A model generated the notes under the pieces. That model was not told where the DNA came from, made no database searches, and was given only the letters and a program-made list of their open reading frames with translations. A stretch of 64,000 nucleotides of DNA from contig SKYA01000068.1 of NCBI GenBank assembly GCA_007128135.1, positions 17,207 through 81,206 of the forward strand. The letters are read 5' to 3'. This DNA is from Paracoccaceae bacterium (GTDB taxonomy: Bacteria; Pseudomonadota; Alphaproteobacteria; Rhodobacterales; Rhodobacteraceae). A program made the position numbers and the translations under genes. Positions 56,007 to 64,000 of the stretch are shown here, in pieces (position 1 is the stretch's first letter; the number at the start of each line of letters is the position of its first letter).

Positions 56007-59000
56007 CTATTCCGCAGCGACCGTGGCGGGGGTGTCGGCGGAGTTGAACGCCGCCAGCAATTCCGCGCGGCGGCTGGCGGCAGCGTCGCTGTTGCGGTGC
56101 TTGACTGGGCCGAAACCGCGGATTTGCAGGGGCAATTCGGCAAGTTCGACCGCAACCTCATGATTCTTTGGGGTTAATTGCGGCAGAATCTGCAAGATAA
56201 GTGCTTCGTAGTCGCGGATTTGCTGCCGCTCCATGCGCCGCTCGGCAGTGTAGCCGAAGATGTCGAGCGGCGTACCGCGCAGGGCCTTCATTCGGGCCAG
56301 AACCTTGAAAACCTTGAGGATCCATGGCCCAAAGCTGCGCTTGACGGGGCGGCCATCCGGGCCTGTGCGCGACAGCAGCGGGGGGGCGAGGTGGAAGCGG
56401 GGGGTGAAGTCGCCCTCGAACTCGATATTGGCTTTGTGCAAGGTGGCAAGGTGCAGGCGGGCGACCTCATACTCGTCCTTGTAGGTCAGGATCTTGTGAT
56501 AACCCTTTGAAATTGCTTCCTTCATACGGTCGTCCGGGGCCTTTTCCACCAGCTTGCGGAAACGGTTAACCAGCCGTTTTGACTGGTACTCCACCAGATG
56601 CGCCTCGCGCAGCGCGATTTTTTCATCCAGTGAAAGCTTTTTTCGGATGACGTTATCGGTCAGCATCTTCGTGGCGGCCTCGGGAAGGACCACCGACCAG
56701 CGCCCGAGCGCGAAGGCGCGGGTGTTGCGCTCGACCGCGGCGCCGTTCAGTTCGATCGCGCGCAGGAGTGACGATTCGGCAAGGGGCACGAGGCCCATCT
56801 GCCATGCCGCGCCCAGCACCATCATGTTGGAGAAGATGCTGTCGCCCAGCAGGCGTCGGGCCAGTTCCGAGTAATCGAACAGATGGACCCGCTCGCCCAG
56901 ACGCGCCTGAAGGGCGATTTTCAGGTCTTCGGTCGGGATGCGGAATTCGGTGTTGCGGGTGAACTCGCCGGTGATGATCTCGTGGCTGTTGACGGCGGCG
57001 CCGGTCTGGCCCTTGCGCATCAGTCCGAGGGTCCTGGCGCCGGCGCTCACGACCAGATCGCCCCCGATCACGCAATGCGCCTCGCCGACGGCGACGCGGA
57101 TGGCGGAGATGTCTTCGGGGCGGTTGGCGATGCGGCAATGGATATGCACGGCACCACCCTTTTGCGCCAGTCCCGCCATCTCGATCATGCCCGCACCCTT
57201 GCCGTCCAGTTGGGCGGCCTGCGCAAGGATGGCGCCCACGGTGACGACGCCGGTGCCGCCCACCCCGGTGATGACGATGTTATGCGTGCCGTCGATCCGG
57301 GGCAGATCGGGCGCGGGCAGGTCGGGGATGCTGACCTCTGCCGTTGCGGCCTTTTTCGGCTTTGCCCCGTCGAGCGTCACGAAGGACGGGCAGAAGCCCT
57401 TGAGGCAGGAATAATCCTTGTTGCAGGAGGACTGGTCGATGGCGCGCTTGCGGCCGAACTCGGTTTCCACCGGCACGATCGAGACGCAGTTGGACTGCAC
57501 GCCGCAATCGCCGCAGCCTTCGCAGATGTCGGTATTGATGAAGACGCGGGTATCGGGGTCGGGAAATTCGCCACGCTTGCGGCGGCGGCGCTTTTCGGCG
57601 GCGCAGGTCTGCACATAGAGGATGGCGGAGACACCCTTGTAGGTGGCGCAATCCTTCTGCACGGTCTCCATGTCGGCGCGGGGATTCCAGCCGACGCTGC
57701 GCGGGAAATCGGCGCGGCGGGGTTCTTCCTTCTCGTCGAACACGACGTCGATCTTGCCGACACCCATGGCGGTCAGTTCATGGGCGATCTGCGCAGGCGA
57801 GAGGCCGCCCTCGTTCTTCTGCCCTCCGGTCATGGCAACAGCGTCGTTATAGAGGATCTTGTAGGTGATGCTGGTGCCCGAGGCGAGCGCGGCGCGGATG
57901 GCCTGCACGCCCGAGTGGTTATAGGTTCCGTCGCCGAGGTTCTGGAACACATGTGGCCGCGTGGAAAAGGGCGCCTCGCCGATCCAGTTCGCGCCCTCGC
58001 CGCCCATCTGGGTAAAGCCCACGGTGTTGCGGTCCATCCACTGCACCATGTAGTGACAGCCGATGCCGGCATAGGCGCGGTGGCCTTCGGGGACTTTCGT
58101 CGAGGTGTTGTGCGGGCAACCCGAGCAGTAATAGGGCAGGCGCGCGGCCAGTTCGGGGGCGTTGTCGGCGCGCCGTGCCTCGGCCAGCATGGCGAGCCCG
58201 GCCTTCACGCGGTCGGTGCCGCGGCCTTCCTCGATCAGGATTGCGCCGATCTTCTCGGCGATCAGGATCGGGTCGAGCGCATAGCGGGTGGGGAAGAGTT
58301 CCAGCCTGCGGCCATTCTCCCACGTGTCGCCCTTGTGCCAGCCATAGACGCGCCGACCCCGGCGGTCATCGAAGATGGCTTCCTTGACCTGCACCTCGAT
58401 CAGCTTGCGCTTTTCCTCGACCACGACGATCAGTTCCAGCCCCTCGGCCCAGTCGTGGAAACCTTCCATGTCGAGCGGGAAGGTCTGGCCGACCTTGTAG
58501 GTGGTCAGGCCAAGGCGCTCGGCTTCCTCTGCGCCGATGCCCAGCAGCGTCAGCGCGTGCACGAGGTCGAGCCAGTTCTTGCCTGCGGCGACAAAGCCGA
58601 TCCTGGCGCCGGGCTTGCCCCAGACACGCTTGTCCATGCGGTTGGCGCGGCTGAAGGCTTCGGCGGCGAAGCGCTTGTAGTCGATCATCCGCGCTTCCTG
58701 CGCCACGGGGGTATCGAGCAGGCGGATGTTGAGGCCACCCTCGGGCATGGTGAAGTCGGGGGTGGTGAACTGCATCCGGTGGGGGTTGCCATCGACGACG
58801 GCGGTGGCCTCGACATTTTCCTTCATGGTCTTGAGGCCGACCCAGACACCCGCGAAACGCGACAGCGCATAGCCGTAATGGCCGAAATCGAGGATCTCCT
58901 GCACGCCTGCAGGCGAGAGCACGGGGATATAGGCATCGACCATGGCCCAGTCGGACTGGTGCAGCACGGTCGAGGATTCGCCTGTGTGGTCATCCCCCAT

Positions 59001-59429
59001 GGCGACCAGCACGCCGCCATTGGGCGAGGTGCCGGCCATGTTGGCGTGGCGGAATACGTCGCCGGTGCGGTCCACGCCGGGCCCCTTGCCGTACCAGAGG
59101 CCGAAAACGCCGTCATGGCGCCCCTCGCCGCGCAGTTCGGCCTGTTGCGTGCCCCAGAGGGCAGTGGCAGCGAGGTCTTCGTTCAGCCCCTCCTGAAAGC
59201 GGATATTCGCGGCCTCGAGCAGTTTCTTCGCGCGGTTCATCTGAAGATCGACCGCGCCAAGGGGCGAGCCGCGATAGCCAGTGACATAGCCTGCGGTGCG
59301 AAGGCCGGCGGCGCGGTCGCGCGCGGCCTGCGCGAGCATCAGCCGCACCAGTGCCTGCGTGCCGTTCAGAAGGACCGGCGACCTGTCGATGTCGAACCGG
59401 TCGCTGAGCGAGATGTCCTGACGCCCCAT
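56007..59429 (-). CDS. indolepyruvate:ferredoxin oxidoreductase, fused alpha-gamma type
   Basis: A 1140-residue protein joining both subunits of the arylpyruvate oxidoreductase. The N-terminal half has the TPP-dependent domains, with CSGCPHNTSTKVP around residue 440 and GGEGANWIGEAPF. A 4Fe-4S motif CEGCGDCGVQSNC lies near residue 650. The gamma domain begins at ITGVGGTGVVTVGAI. It oxidises arylpyruvates or branched 2-oxoacids to acyl-CoA with ferredoxin. GGGAGG precedes the ATG. Divergent lysR suggests local control. Confidence 0.92.
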   Translation of the reverse strand: MGRQDISLSDRFDIDRSPVLLNGTQALVRLMLAQAARDRAAGLRTAGYVTGYRGSPLGAVDLQMNRAKKLLEAANIRFQEGLNEDLAATALWGTQQAELRGEGRHDGVFGLWYGKGPGVDRTGDVFRHANMAGTSPNGGVLVAMGDDHTGESSTVLHQSDWAMVDAYIPVLSPAGVQEILDFGHYGYALSRFAGVWVGLKTMKENVEATAVVDGNPHRMQFTTPDFTMPEGGLNIRLLDTPVAQEARMIDYKRFAAEAFSRANRMDKRVWGKPGARIGFVAAGKNWLDLVHALTLLGIGAEEAERLGLTTYKVGQTFPLDMEGFHDWAEGLELIVVVEEKRKLIEVQVKEAIFDDRRGRRVYGWHKGDTWENGRRLELFPTRYALDPILIAEKIGAILIEEGRGTDRVKAGLAMLAEARRADNAPELAARLPYYCSGCPHNTSTKVPEGHRAYAGIGCHYMVQWMDRNTVGFTQMGGEGANWIGEAPFSTRPHVFQNLGDGTYNHSGVQAIRAALASGTSITYKILYNDAVAMTGGQKNEGGLSPAQIAHELTAMGVGKIDVVFDEKEEPRRADFPRSVGWNPRADMETVQKDCATYKGVSAILYVQTCAAEKRRRRKRGEFPDPDTRVFINTDICEGCGDCGVQSNCVSIVPVETEFGRKRAIDQSSCNKDYSCLKGFCPSFVTLDGAKPKKAATAEVSIPDLPAPDLPRIDGTHNIVITGVGGTGVVTVGAILAQAAQLDGKGAGMIEMAGLAQKGGAVHIHCRIANRPEDISAIRVAVGEAHCVIGGDLVVSAGARTLGLMRKGQTGAAVNSHEIITGEFTRNTEFRIPTEDLKIALQARLGERVHLFDYSELARRLLGDSIFSNMMVLGAAWQMGLVPLAESSLLRAIELNGAAVERNTRAFALGRWSVVLPEAATKMLTDNVIRKKLSLDEKIALREAHLVEYQSKRLVNRFRKLVEKAPDDRMKEAISKGYHKILTYKDEYEVARLHLATLHKANIEFEGDFTPRFHLAPPLLSRTGPDGRPVKRSFGPWILKVFKVLARMKALRGTPLDIFGYTAERRMERQQIRDYEALILQILPQLTPKNHEVAVELAELPLQIRGFGPVKHRNSDAAASRRAELLAAFNSADTPATVAAE

Positions 59430-59589
59430 ATGCACCTCCCGTTGCAGCCGTTGCGACTGAAACCATCATAGGTCAATAAATCTGACCTACAAAGCGGATT
59501 TTCGGTGGATCAGCGCTTTTGTGATCGGCCAAAACAGCCTAGAACGAATCATTCCTGCCTTGCCAGACAGCTGTATCGGATATTGCGCC

Positions 59590-60483
59590 ATGGATTGGGA
59601 CAAGCTCAGAATCTTTCACGCGGTGGCCGATGCGGGCAGCCTGACCCATGCCGGTGAAACGTTGCAACTGTCGCAATCGGCGGTCAGCCGACAGATTCGC
59701 GCGCTGGAAGAAAGCCTGGGGGCCACGCTGTTTCACCGCCACGCGCGCGGACTGATTCTGACCGAACAGGGGGATTTGCTGTTCGAGGCGACCAGGACCA
59801 TGAGCAAGACGCTGGAATCGACCTCGGCGCGGATACGCGACACCGAGGACGAAGTGCATGGCGAATTGCGCGTCACCACCACGACCGGCTTCGGCACGCT
59901 GTTCCTGGCCCCGCGCCTGCCCTCGCTCTATGCGCAATATCCCGACCTGAAGATCGACCTGATGCTGGAAGAGCGCGTGCTGGACCTGCCCATGCGCGAG
60001 GCCGATATCGCCATCCGCATGAAGGAACCCAGCCAGGCCGACCTGATCCGCAAGCGGCTGATGACGGTCAACATGCGGCTCTATGCCTCGGCCGAGTATC
60101 TGCGCGCCAACGGAACGCCGCAGACGCTGGATGATCTGGCCGAATTCCGGCTGGTTTCGCAGAACATCACCTCGGCGCAGGTCAGTGTCGGCACGGAACT
60201 GATCCGGCGGCTCACCGCGCGGCAGTTGCGTTCCAGCTTTACAGTGAACAACTATTTCGGTGTGTTGCAGGCAGTCATCAACCATCTGGGGGTGGGCGTG
60301 CTGCCCGATTATGTGAGCGAGGACTTCCCCGAACTCGTGCATGTTCTGCCCGAGATCGCGTCGGGCGACATTCCGGTTTTCCTGGCCTTTCCGGAAGAAT
60401 TGCGCCACTCGCGCCGCATCGCCGCGTTTCGCGATTTCGTCGTCGAGGAGATCGTCGCCTATCGCCGCGCGCGGCAGTTGTGA
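59590..60483 (+). CDS. LysR family transcriptional regulator
   Basis: A 297-residue regulator. The winged helix-turn-helix is in residues 1-60 (MDWDKLRIFHAVADAGSLT, then LSQSAVSRQIRALEESL), and a periplasmic-binding-like effector domain fills the rest (TTTGFGTLFLAPRLPSLY). Two other in-frame upstream starts were rejected because MDWDKL is the family start. It is divergent from the indolepyruvate oxidoreductase gene and may control it; the effector is unknown. Confidence 0.9.
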   Translation: MDWDKLRIFHAVADAGSLTHAGETLQLSQSAVSRQIRALEESLGATLFHRHARGLILTEQGDLLFEATRTMSKTLESTSARIRDTEDEVHGELRVTTTTGFGTLFLAPRLPSLYAQYPDLKIDLMLEERVLDLPMREADIAIRMKEPSQADLIRKRLMTVNMRLYASAEYLRANGTPQTLDDLAEFRLVSQNITSAQVSVGTELIRRLTARQLRSSFTVNNYFGVLQAVINHLGVGVLPDYVSEDFPELVHVLPEIASGDIPVFLAFPEELRHSRRIAAFRDFVVEEIVAYRRARQL

Positions 60484-60559
60484 ACCGCACGATACAACCT
60501 GAGCATGAGGCATGATTGCAACGCATAGCGGCAATGTTGCGGGTGCAATATAAATTAAC

Positions 60560-60589
60560 TTGCGTAATGCTCAGGCAATCTCATATTGG
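60560..60589 (+). promoter_or_regulatory. candidate sigma-70 type promoter for a small RNA
   Basis: TTGCGT (60560-60565), an 18-base spacer and TATTGG (60584-60589) stand 6 bp before the first stem of the RNA candidate. The -35 is good and the -10 weak; a shifted -10 (CATATT) is the alternative. Confidence 0.5.
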
Positions 60590-60594
60590 AAAGC

Positions 60595-60668
60595 AGACGT
60601 GATGATCTTTCTCACGTCTTTACCTCCCTGTTGGACTTTGGCCGAGCATCTTGCTCGGCCCTTTTTTT
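60595..60668 (+). ncRNA. candidate small RNA with anti-Shine-Dalgarno loop
   Basis: An autonomous transcription unit is suggested between lysR and purL. The first hairpin is AGACGTGA/TCACGTCT (60595-60619, 9-base loop). A 20-base single-stranded linker follows, containing ACCTCCC (60622-60628), complementary to Shine-Dalgarno sequences. A terminator hairpin GGCCGAGC/GCTCGGCC (60640-60660) ends in seven T. Size is about 74 nt. Alphaproteobacterial trans-acting RNAs with CCUCC loops share this architecture. No known family is claimed. It could also be a 5' leader fragment, but the terminator ends it 256 bp before purL. Confidence 0.7.
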
Positions 60669-60924
60669 ATTGCGTCTGCCGGGTCCGGCAGCGCGGCGCG
60701 CGACGCAGGTGGTCATGCGCACGCCACGGTTGATTCTGCACCTGCATCATTTCCCGCCATCCTGCACGATTCGCAGGCAGAGCCGGCACAGGCAGGCAGG
60801 TGGCGCAGATTTTCGTTTTGAAGGGCCGTGTCGAGGCCGCGCGGGCGGCGCTTTGGGGCCTTTTGCTCGGGCGGGCTTTGGCATAAACACGCGCCAGAGC
60901 CCGCAGCCCAGCCAAGGAACCGAC

Positions 60925-63105
60925 ATGAGCGATCCCGCCCTGAGTGATGAGTTGATTGCCGCACATGGCCTGACGTCCCAGGAATATGCGCGCATCCTCG
61001 AGATCATAGGGCGGGAGCCGACATTCACCGAACTCGGTATCTTCTCGGCCATGTGGAACGAGCATTGTTCCTACAAGTCGTCCAAGAAATGGCTGCGCAC
61101 CCTGCCGACATCCGGCCCGCAGGTGATCTGCGGTCCGGGCGAGAATGCGGGGGTGGTGGATATCGGCGACGGCCCCGATGGCAAGAAATTGGCGGTGATC
61201 TTCAAGATGGAGAGTCACAACCACCCCAGCTATATCGAGCCCTATCAGGGCGCGGCGACAGGTGTCGGCGGTATCCTGCGCGATGTCTTCACCATGGGCG
61301 CACGGCCCATCGCGGCGATGAACGCGCTGAGTTTCGGCGCGCCGTCGCACCCCAGGACCGCGCATCTGGTGCGCGGTGTGGTCGAGGGGATCGGCGGTTA
61401 CGGCAATGCGTTTGGTGTGCCGACCGTGGGCGGCGAGGTGCGGTTTCACCGCGCCTATGACGGGAATTGCCTCGTCAATGCCTTTGCCGCCGGGCTGGCC
61501 GAGACCGACGCCATCTTCTATTCGGCGGCCTCGGGCGTGGGGATGCCGGTGGTCTATCTGGGTGCCAGGACGGGGCGCGACGGGGTCGGCGGCGCGACCA
61601 TGGCCAGCGCCGAGTTCGATGACACGATCGAGGAAAAGCGCCCCACGGTGCAGGTGGGCGACCCGTTCACCGAAAAGCGCCTGCTGGAGGCATGTCTGGA
61701 GCTGATGGCCTCGGGGGCGGTGATTTCCATTCAGGACATGGGGGCCGCGGGGCTGACCTGTTCGGCGGTCGAGATGGGCGACAAGGGCGGGCTGGGTATC
61801 CGGTTGCAGCTGGACCATGTGCCGCAGCGCGAATCGGGGATGACCGCCTACGAGATGATGCTCTCGGAGTCTCAGGAGCGGATGCTGATGGTGCTCAAGC
61901 CCGAGCGCGAGGCCGAGGCGCGGGCAATCTTCGAGAAATGGGATCTGGATTTCGCCATCGTCGGCGAGACGATCGCCGAGGACCGGTTCGTGATCCTGCA
62001 TGGCAACGAGGTCAAGGCCGACCTGCCACTGTCGAAACTGTCCTCCAGCGCGCCGGAATATGACCGCCCCTGGATCGAGACGCCTGCGGCGGAGCCGCTG
62101 GGCGAGCTGCCTGCAATCGGCGCTATGGAGGGCTTGCGCGCGCTGATTTCCAGCCCCTCATATGCGCACAAGGGCTGGGTCTGGGAACAGTATGACAGCC
62201 AGGTGATGGGCGACACGATCCGCACGCCGGGGCTGGGCGCGGGCGTGGTGCGCGTGCATGGCACCGACAAGGCGCTGGCCTTCACTGCGGATGTGACCCC
62301 GCGCTATGTGAAGGCGAATCCCTGTGAGGGCGGCAAGCAGGCGGTGGCGGAGGCGTATCGCAACCTCTGCGCGGTGGGGGCGCGACCGCTGGCCACGACC
62401 GACAACCTGAATTTCGGCAACCCCGAGAAGCCCGAGATCATGGGCCAGTTGGTCGGCGCGATCCGGGGCATCGGGGCGGCCTGCACGGCGCTGGACATGC
62501 CGATCGTGTCGGGCAATGTCTCGCTGTACAACGAGACCGACGGCCGCGCGATCCTGCCAACGCCGACCATCGGGGCGGTGGGGCTGATCGAGAATGTGGA
62601 TGGACTCATCGGCGGGTTGGTGCAGGAGGGCGATCTGGCGCTCCTGCTGGGCGAGAGCGGCAGCCATCTGGGACAATCCGCCCTGCTGGCCGAAGCCCTG
62701 GGCATCGAGGCGGGCGACGCGCCCCCGGTCGATCTGGAGGCCGAGCGGCAGCGGGGCGCGTTCCTGCGCGACAATCGCAGCCTGATCGGCGCAGCAAGCG
62801 ACCTGTCGGATGGCGGGCTGGCGCTGACGGGGTTCGAGATGGCCGAGGCGGCCGGGATCGGGCTGGTGCTGGAGAGCGGCGATATCGGGGAGCTGTTCGG
62901 CGAGGACCAGGCGCGCTATCTGATCGCGTGCAATTTCGACCAGGCCGAGGCGCTGATGGTCGCGGCCGGGCGCGCCGCAGTGCCGCTGGCGCAGGTCGGC
63001 CGGTTCGGTGGCGATATGGTGCGACTGGGCGACGAGACCGCGCCGCTGGCAGAGCTTTCCGCGCTCTATCGGGGTGGTTTTGCGCGCGCCATCGGCGATG
63101 CTTGA
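60925..63105 (+). CDS. purL: phosphoribosylformylglycinamidine synthase subunit PurL
   Basis: A 726-residue small-type PurL that with PurQ and PurS makes FGAM from FGAR in purine synthesis. Family blocks: [14 protein letters not shown] (about residues 44-57), [28 protein letters not shown] and [13 protein letters not shown] near the C-terminus. The start [10 protein letters not shown] follows AAGGAA; open sequence upstream overlaps the sRNA candidate. purS and purQ are not in the window. Confidence 0.96.
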   Translation: MSDPALSDELIAAHGLTSQEYARILEIIGREPTFTELGIFSAMWNEHCSYKSSKKWLRTLPTSGPQVICGPGENAGVVDIGDGPDGKKLAVIFKMESHNHPSYIEPYQGAATGVGGILRDVFTMGARPIAAMNALSFGAPSHPRTAHLVRGVVEGIGGYGNAFGVPTVGGEVRFHRAYDGNCLVNAFAAGLAETDAIFYSAASGVGMPVVYLGARTGRDGVGGATMASAEFDDTIEEKRPTVQVGDPFTEKRLLEACLELMASGAVISIQDMGAAGLTCSAVEMGDKGGLGIRLQLDHVPQRESGMTAYEMMLSESQERMLMVLKPEREAEARAIFEKWDLDFAIVGETIAEDRFVILHGNEVKADLPLSKLSSSAPEYDRPWIETPAAEPLGELPAIGAMEGLRALISSPSYAHKGWVWEQYDSQVMGDTIRTPGLGAGVVRVHGTDKALAFTADVTPRYVKANPCEGGKQAVAEAYRNLCAVGARPLATTDNLNFGNPEKPEIMGQLVGAIRGIGAACTALDMPIVSGNVSLYNETDGRAILPTPTIGAVGLIENVDGLIGGLVQEGDLALLLGESGSHLGQSALLAEALGIEAGDAPPVDLEAERQRGAFLRDNRSLIGAASDLSDGGLALTGFEMAEAAGIGLVLESGDIGELFGEDQARYLIACNFDQAEALMVAAGRAAVPLAQVGRFGGDMVRLGDETAPLAELSALYRGGFARAIGDA

Positions 63106-63155
63106 TTCCCCGCAGGGGCAGGATTACCTTCGGAGCAAAGACAGGGAACCGGACC

Positions 63156-63398
63156 ATGGCCATTTCTGCCCAGGAACTTGAGACGCTGCTGCGCGAGGGG
63201 TTTCCGCAGGCGCGAATCACGATCACCGACCTTGCCGGGGACGGCAATCACTATGCGGCGGAAGTGATCGACGAGAGCTTTCGCGGGCTGAACCGCGTGC
63301 AGCAGCAGCGCGCTGTCTATGCCGCACTCAGGGGCAAGATGGACGGAAACCATGGCGAGCTGCACGCCCTTGCCCTGACCACCAAAGCCCCAGATTAA
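63156..63398 (+). CDS. BolA family protein
   Basis: An 80-residue BolA/IbaG-type protein. The conserved part is [20 protein letters not shown] with the ligand His in NHY and a C-terminal HALAL histidine that binds an Fe-S cluster with a monothiol glutaredoxin. grxD follows 19 bp downstream, the classic pair for Fe-S and iron sensing. Confidence 0.92.
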   Translation: MAISAQELETLLREGFPQARITITDLAGDGNHYAAEVIDESFRGLNRVQQQRAVYAALRGKMDGNHGELHALALTTKAPD

Positions 63399-63417
63399 CG
63401 CCGAGAGGAAGACCGAG

Positions 63418-63777
63418 ATGAGCGCTGTGGACGATATCCGCCAGACAGTCGAGAGCAATGACGTGGTGCTGTACATGAAGGGCACCAAGACCATGCCGCA
63501 ATGCGGCTTCTCAAGCCGGGTGGCGGGGGTGCTGAATTACATGGGCGTCGAGTACAAGGACGTGAACGTGCTGGCCGATGACACGATACGGCAGGGAATC
63601 AAGGATTTCTCGGACTGGCCGACGATTCCGCAGCTTTATGTCAAGGGCGAGTTCGTCGGGGGCTGCGACATCGTCACCGAGATGACGCTTTCGGGCGAAC
63701 TGGACCAGCTGCTTTCCGACAAGGGCGTGAGCTTCGACAAGGAAGCGGCAGAGAAGATCCGCGAAGCCAACGCCTGA
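63418..63777 (+). CDS. grxD: monothiol glutaredoxin, Grx4 family
   Basis: A 119-residue glutaredoxin with the CGFS active site (C29 in PQCGFSSR), K21 in MKGTK for glutathione, and [19 protein letters not shown]. It binds a 2Fe-2S cluster with BolA. Its last 91 bp and 55 bp beyond form the left arm of an inverted repeat whose right arm runs to the window end. Confidence 0.95.
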   Translation: MSAVDDIRQTVESNDVVLYMKGTKTMPQCGFSSRVAGVLNYMGVEYKDVNVLADDTIRQGIKDFSDWPTIPQLYVKGEFVGGCDIVTEMTLSGELDQLLSDKGVSFDKEAAEKIREANA

Positions 63778-64000
63778 CCGGCGCGTCAGAAGGTGCGTGA
63801 ACCTGCGCTGCGCGCAGAACCACACACCCTACGGAAGCGACGTGGGGGGTCATGTAGGGTGTGTGGTTCTGCGCGCAGCGCAGGTTCACGCACCTTCTGA
63901 CGCGCCGGTCAGGCGTTGGCTTCGCGGATCTTCTCCGCCGCTTCCTTGTCGAAGCTCACGCCCTTGTCGGAAAGCAGCTGGTCCAGTTCGCCCGAAAGCG
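63686..64000. repeat. long inverted repeat copying the grxD 3' end
   Basis: Arms 63686-63832 and 63854-64000 are reverse complements over 147 bp with a single difference (A at 63750, C at 63936), around a 21-bp spacer 63833-63853. The right arm may go on beyond the window. The left arm holds the last 30 grxD codons, its stop and 55 bp downstream. Confidence 0.95.
63909..64000 (-). CDS. partial second copy of grxD 3' end
   Basis: On the minus strand the right arm encodes the last 30 residues of a GrxD copy, ending [13 protein letters not shown] and a TGA at 63909-63911. The only change from the plus-strand copy is GCA to GCG for the same alanine. Whether a full gene continues beyond the window, or this is an assembly fold-back, cannot be seen. 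Confidence 0.6.
   Translation of the reverse strand, partial: LSGELDQLLSDKGVSFDKEAAEKIREANA

Noticed and set aside
56883..59471. Plus-strand open frame of more than 800 codons opposite the indolepyruvate oxidoreductase gene
   Set aside because: Low-complexity antisense translation of a certain gene; no recognisable motif.
63777..63911. Inverted repeat as a simple grxD terminator
   Set aside because: The arms extend 91 bp into coding sequence and lack a T-tract; far too long for an intrinsic terminator.

Overview
The window is GC-rich alphaproteobacterial chromosome, most likely from the Rhodobacterales (Rhodobacter/Roseobacter group). Supporting content: an Mcl1-type malyl-CoA lyase whose metal ligands fall at E141/D168, a dgcN-dgcA pair, a FYDLN-acid protein, DUF1244, a ccmF-ccmH pair with a nearby ccmE, and a fused indolepyruvate:ferredoxin oxidoreductase. 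The genus cannot be fixed from the sequence alone.

Layout. 0.1-4.6 kb: dnaE and a convergent L-malyl-CoA/beta-methylmalyl-CoA lyase gene. 4.9-9.7 kb: dgcN-dgcA-ilvD-D-amino-acid transaminase, read as D-amino-acid (D-Glu) catabolism linked to branched 2-oxoacid metabolism. 9.7-14.1 kb: an acidic RTX-like surface or secreted protein, two small conserved genes and a BASS-type transporter. 14.2-20.8 kb: KDO and surface polysaccharide genes (kdsD-kdsB-kdsA-fkbM, two glycosyltransferases, waaA). 21.1-23.6 kb: pyk, a small membrane protein, rpmI-rplT and a strong terminator. 23.7-26.1 kb: a polar amino-acid ABC transporter.

26.1-44.7 kb is the accessory part. It opens with two decaying genes (a WYL-domain regulator and a small membrane protein), then a tetR-controlled RND efflux pair. 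Next comes a carbohydrate or polyol cluster: a CUT2 ABC importer, an SDR, three Gfo/Idh/MocA dehydrogenases and a GMC oxidoreductase. Its apparent regulator is a cytoplasmic protein joining a winged-helix DNA-binding part to a whole ABC-type solute-binding domain. A TCCAGTCTGGA-like palindrome recurs in the three control regions of this cluster, which suggests one regulon. The region ends at a wrecked IS3-type transposase beside tRNA-Ala(GGC).

44.8-64 kb returns to housekeeping genes: a FYDLN-acid protein, a metallopeptidase, thpR, a MoxR/VWA pair, ccmF-ccmH, a paaG-like gene, ccmE, argC, murI, an acyltransferase, iorAB with a divergent lysR, a probable small RNA, purL, bolA and grxD. The window ends in a nearly perfect inverted repeat that copies the 3' end of grxD back to back, with one synonymous difference between the arms.

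A short 3'-end element (CATCTTGCC, two bases, AAATACTCC, plus a GC hairpin) follows several genes. A related form lies upstream of dgcA. The observations of most interest are the solute-binding-domain regulator with its palindromic sites, the small RNA with an anti-Shine-Dalgarno loop, and the terminal inverted duplication.
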